NCBI GenBank assembly: GCA_021810345.1
Contig: JAJZIX010000008.1
Location: 1-32,921 of the forward strand
Reading direction: 5' to 3'
Source of the DNA: Nanobdellota archaeon
Lineage (GTDB): Archaea > Nanobdellota > Nanobdellia > Parvarchaeales > Parvarchaeaceae
DNA: 32,921 nucleotides
The position numbers and the translations under genes were made by a program. Of the stretch, positions 31,556 through 32,921 are shown one piece after another (within the stretch, counting starts at the first letter, position 1; every line of letters starts with the position of its first letter). The notes under the pieces are model-generated. The model had not been told where the DNA came from and made no database searches. It saw nothing but the letters and a program-made list of their open reading frames with translations.

Positions 31556-32026
31556 CTATTCCTGTATGTCAGATAGGGATGAGGAAATGCGGTCTATCAT
31601 CTTCTTTAGATCAGAATTCATCTCGTTGTATCTCCTTATGTAATCCTCCTGTTTTTTGAGGGTTGCAGAGAAAGCCTCCAAGTCCTCCCGGGACTGGGCA
31701 ATTCTTTTCTCCAGCGCTTTGATGTCGTCAAGTATGTCCTTGAAATCGCTCAGTTTAACGAAAGCAAACGATTTGGATCCCGCTTCAAGCCTCAGTGCAT
31801 CTATGGTGTTTATGCCGCCAAGCTTAATCGGCTGCAGGTCCCCGGACACGTCCTGTATCGGCGGGGGTATCGGTACCAAAGGTATAGTCGACGGAGCAGG
31901 CTGTGGATTCTGATGTACGACCTGCTGCGGCTGCTGATTTGCTTGTGGCGCAGGCCCGGCCTTTTCTTCGGCTTTTTCCTCATAGTAAGGATTCGCCGGA
32001 ACTTCCTTTTTCTTCTTGAATAGCAT
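31556..32026 (-). CDS. Pro/Gln-rich coiled-coil protein, unknown function
   Basis: I choose ATG 32026 (MLFKKKKEVPANPYY), not 32035, because the TATA box centre is about 26 nt from it. The 156-residue protein has a basic N terminus, a disordered Pro/Gln/Ala-rich segment (about 20-60), a short conserved-looking part (LQPIKLGGINTIDALRLEAGSKSFAFVKLSDFKDI) and a C-terminal coiled coil (about 95-155, EKRIAQSREDLEAFSATLKKQ). I recognise no family. Co-transcription with the tRNA-binding OB-fold gene hints at a scaffold role, which is speculation. Confidence 0.75.
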   Translation of the reverse strand: MLFKKKKEVPANPYYEEKAEEKAGPAPQANQQPQQVVHQNPQPAPSTIPLVPIPPPIQDVSGDLQPIKLGGINTIDALRLEAGSKSFAFVKLSDFKDILDDIKALEKRIAQSREDLEAFSATLKKQEDYIRRYNEMNSDLKKMIDRISSSLSDIQE

Positions 32027-32047
32027 ATTTATCATTGCAGTTTTAGA

Positions 32048-32055
32048 TATAAATA
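32048..32055 (-). promoter_or_regulatory. TATA box for coiled-coil/OB-fold transcript
   Basis: The minus strand reads TATTTATA, centred 26 nt before ATG 32026 but only about 17 nt before ATG 32035. It therefore favours the shorter start. Confidence 0.6.
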
Positions 32056-32080
32056 TGTTAGTTGTGAGTATTGAATCGGA

Positions 32081-32151
32081 GCGCTAGTAGTCTAGTGGGA
32101 GAACAGCAGCTTCCCAAGCTGTTGACCCGGGTTCAAATCCCGGCTGGCGCA
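32081..32151 (+). tRNA. tRNA-Gly (anticodon CCC)
   Basis: Acceptor stem GCGCTAG pairs with CTGGCGC (one G-T pair), with discriminator A. The anticodon arm GCAGC-TTCCCAA-GCTGT gives anticodon CCC for codon GGG. The T arm is CCGGG-TTCAAAT-CCCGG. The variable loop is short, there is no intron, and CCA is not encoded. Confidence 0.95.
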
Positions 32152-32160
32152 TTTCGAGTT

Positions 32161-32208
32161 ATATAAAGTCGGGCAGAAAGCACATGAACCTATTCGTGAT
32201 ATAAAGTC
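32161..32208 (+). repeat. Direct repeat ATATAAAGTC downstream of tRNA-Gly
   Basis: ATATAAAGTC occurs at 32161-32170 and 32199-32208. The same TAAAGTC core occurs three times after tRNA-Ser (19615, 19633, 19653). It lies upstream of the TATA box for the 32246 gene. Confidence 0.6.
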
Positions 32209-32214
32209 AAAGCA

Positions 32215-32224
32215 GTTAAATATT
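32215..32224 (+). promoter_or_regulatory. TATA box for the 32246 gene
   Basis: GTTAAATATT is centred 26 nt before ATG 32246, which suggests a leaderless mRNA. Confidence 0.6.
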
Positions 32225-32245
32225 GACGCGTACTAAGAAATAACC

Positions 32246-32683
32246 ATGGACGACGAACTTGAATTGAAGTGCACAATAGAGCTGATGGCCAAGCCAAAGG
32301 AAGTGGCCGTCGACGCGGCAAAGAAGATAATCTCAAACATAGAAGAGGGCGGCAGGCATCTCGACGTAAGCAACGTTGAATACGCAGAGCCAAAACTGAT
32401 AAAAGACGATTTCTATTCGACTTATGCTGTTTTTAACATAAAAGGCACGATACCCGAGATATTCGGCTTCGTAATGGATTATGCTCCTACCAGCATAGAG
32501 CTGATAAAGACAAAAGAGATAAAAGTCTCCCCTCCGGATCTGCAGGCGCTGCTCAATGATCTTGCTGGAAGGCTCAACGACATGGACCAGAAGATAAAGA
32601 TATTCTCTGGCCAGACGATCCTCCTGTCAAGGGAAAACGAGGAGCTTAAGAAGAAACTTGATAAACAGGAAAATCATCATTAA
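32246..32683 (+). CDS. Conserved-looking protein of unknown function (145 aa)
   Basis: The 145-residue acidic protein has a predicted alpha/beta N-terminal part: LELKCTIELMAKPKEVAVDAAKKIIS, then YSTYAVFNIKGTIPEIFGFVMDYAPTSIELI. It ends in a C-terminal coiled coil (about 100-142, LLNDLAGRLNDMDQKIKIFSG, SRENEELKKKLDKQ). No membrane segment or signal peptide is present. The IPEIFGFVMDYAPTSIE segment looks conserved enough to be a family signature, but I cannot name it. It has its own leaderless promoter and precedes the S-layer-like gene, which has a separate promoter. Confidence 0.75.
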   Translation: MDDELELKCTIELMAKPKEVAVDAAKKIISNIEEGGRHLDVSNVEYAEPKLIKDDFYSTYAVFNIKGTIPEIFGFVMDYAPTSIELIKTKEIKVSPPDLQALLNDLAGRLNDMDQKIKIFSGQTILLSRENEELKKKLDKQENHH

Positions 32684-32711
32684 ACGATGATAAAACCGGA
32701 AAAAAGAAAGC

Positions 32712-32720
32712 TTTATAAAT
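32712..32720 (+). promoter_or_regulatory. Strong TATA box for S-layer-like gene
   Basis: TTTATAAAT is near the archaeal consensus and is preceded by a purine-rich BRE-like stretch (AAAAAGAAAGC). Transcription is expected to start near 32741. Confidence 0.7.
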
Positions 32721-32738
32721 AGGCAATTTGTTTATTTG

Positions 32739-32756
32739 TTAGGCTTAAACGCCTAA
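32739..32756 (+). promoter_or_regulatory. 5' leader stem-loop of S-layer-like mRNA
   Basis: TTAGGC-TTAAAC-GCCTAA forms a perfect 6-bp stem with a 6-nt loop, almost exactly at the predicted mRNA 5' end. Such hairpins can stabilise abundant mRNAs. An AGGTGA Shine-Dalgarno site follows at 32785-32790, 8 nt before the ATG. Confidence 0.6.
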
Positions 32757-32798
32757 AATAAAAAACAATTAAAAGAGTCCGAGTAGGTGAGGTAAAAC

Positions 32799-32921
32799 AT
32801 GAAAGCGAAATTAGTGAGAAGTGTAAAGAAAGTAGCAGCTGTTGCAACAGGTGCATTATTCATAGGCGCGACCATGGGTATGGCCAGCGTATTTGCTCAG
32901 GGATTGAGCAGTCTTCCAGGC
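32799..32921 (+). CDS. Probable S-layer/secreted surface protein, 5' part only
   Basis: The frame runs off the window after 41 codons. It begins MKAKLVRSVKKVAAVATGAL, then FIGATMGMASVFAQGLSSLPG. This is a basic n-region, a hydrophobic core and an A-x-A-like end (VFAQ), so a Sec signal peptide with cleavage near residue 33-35 is likely. The near-consensus promoter, stem-loop leader and strong Shine-Dalgarno site all suggest high expression, as for an S-layer protein. The same kind of N terminus is familiar from DPANN S-layer proteins, but the mature domain is out of view. Confidence 0.7.
   Translation, partial: MKAKLVRSVKKVAAVATGALFIGATMGMASVFAQGLSSLPG

Noticed and set aside
1-32921. CRISPR arrays, transposases or toxin-antitoxin pairs
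   Set aside because: No regularly spaced identical repeats with unique spacers and no recognisable transposase, Cas or toxin motifs were seen.

Overview
The window is a gene-dense archaeal chromosome segment, most likely from a DPANN archaeon and probably a Micrarchaeota relative. It carries archaeal ribosomal proteins (S4e, L32e, L19e), TBP, aIF2-alpha, Nop10, EndA, HerA, an XPD-type helicase and NreA. Two further signs are a class III signal peptide (QSALEY followed by a hydrophobic stretch) and surface proteins rich in N-x-S/T sequons. The lineage is an inference from gene content and signal-peptide style; no phylogeny was possible.

Layout. (1) 1-7727, plus strand: the spc-type ribosomal operon in canonical archaeal order, L14 (3' end)-L24-S4e-L5-S14-S8-L6-L32e-L19e-L18-S5-L30-L15-SecY, then a DUF106/YidC-like membrane insertase. 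Nearly every junction overlaps or has a spacer of a few nt, so synthesis of the 50S/30S core, the translocon and the insertase is coupled. (2) 7724-8890, minus: a presenilin-type intramembrane aspartyl protease followed by an MIP18/SufT-like protein. (3) 9129-11471, plus: a pilin-signal adhesin with a duplicated DUF2341/LamG-like module. (4) 11499-16274, minus: ileS-tbp-VKOR, then a small ORC/Cdc6-like AAA ATPase with its own TATA box. (5) 16317-18372, minus: aIF2-alpha-nop10-nreA. Nop10 (55 aa) is absent from the supplied ORF track. (6) 18458-19551, plus: thioredoxin, tRNA-splicing endonuclease, a 37-aa basic ORF and tRNA-Ser(CGA). (7) 19552-22537: a repeat-rich intergenic region and a 934-aa secreted protein with CWB2-like repeats. 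A possible decayed minus-strand fragment follows. (8) 22827-26549: argS, a MazG-like pyrophosphohydrolase and an AAA ATPase with an unfamiliar N-terminal region. (9) 26638-28086: a membrane-anchored coiled-coil stalk with a probable beta-propeller head. (10) 28145-31226: a HerA-like ATPase and an XPD-like Fe-S helicase spaced by one nt. (11) 31223-32026, minus: a coiled-coil protein plus a stand-alone MetRS-C-type tRNA-binding OB fold. (12) 32081-32921: tRNA-Gly(CCC), an unknown 145-aa protein and the 5' end of a probable S-layer gene.

Two expression styles are visible. First genes of transcripts often have a TATA box centred about 25-28 nt before the start codon, which implies leaderless mRNAs. 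I used this to correct starts of the adhesin, aIF2-alpha and the coiled-coil gene. Several internal operon genes instead have GGAG/GGTG Shine-Dalgarno motifs. The S-layer-like gene is the exception among first genes: its leader is about 55 nt, with a 5' stem-loop and a strong AGGTGA site.

The most interesting material is the set of surface proteins (9129, 19733, 26638, 32799) scattered between housekeeping operons. Two of them share a pilin-like beta domain on unrelated scaffolds. Also notable are the HerA-XPD pair without NurA in the window, a TAAAGTC repeat found downstream of both tRNA genes, and the insertion in the DUF106 protein. No CRISPR array, transposase or complete mobile element was seen.
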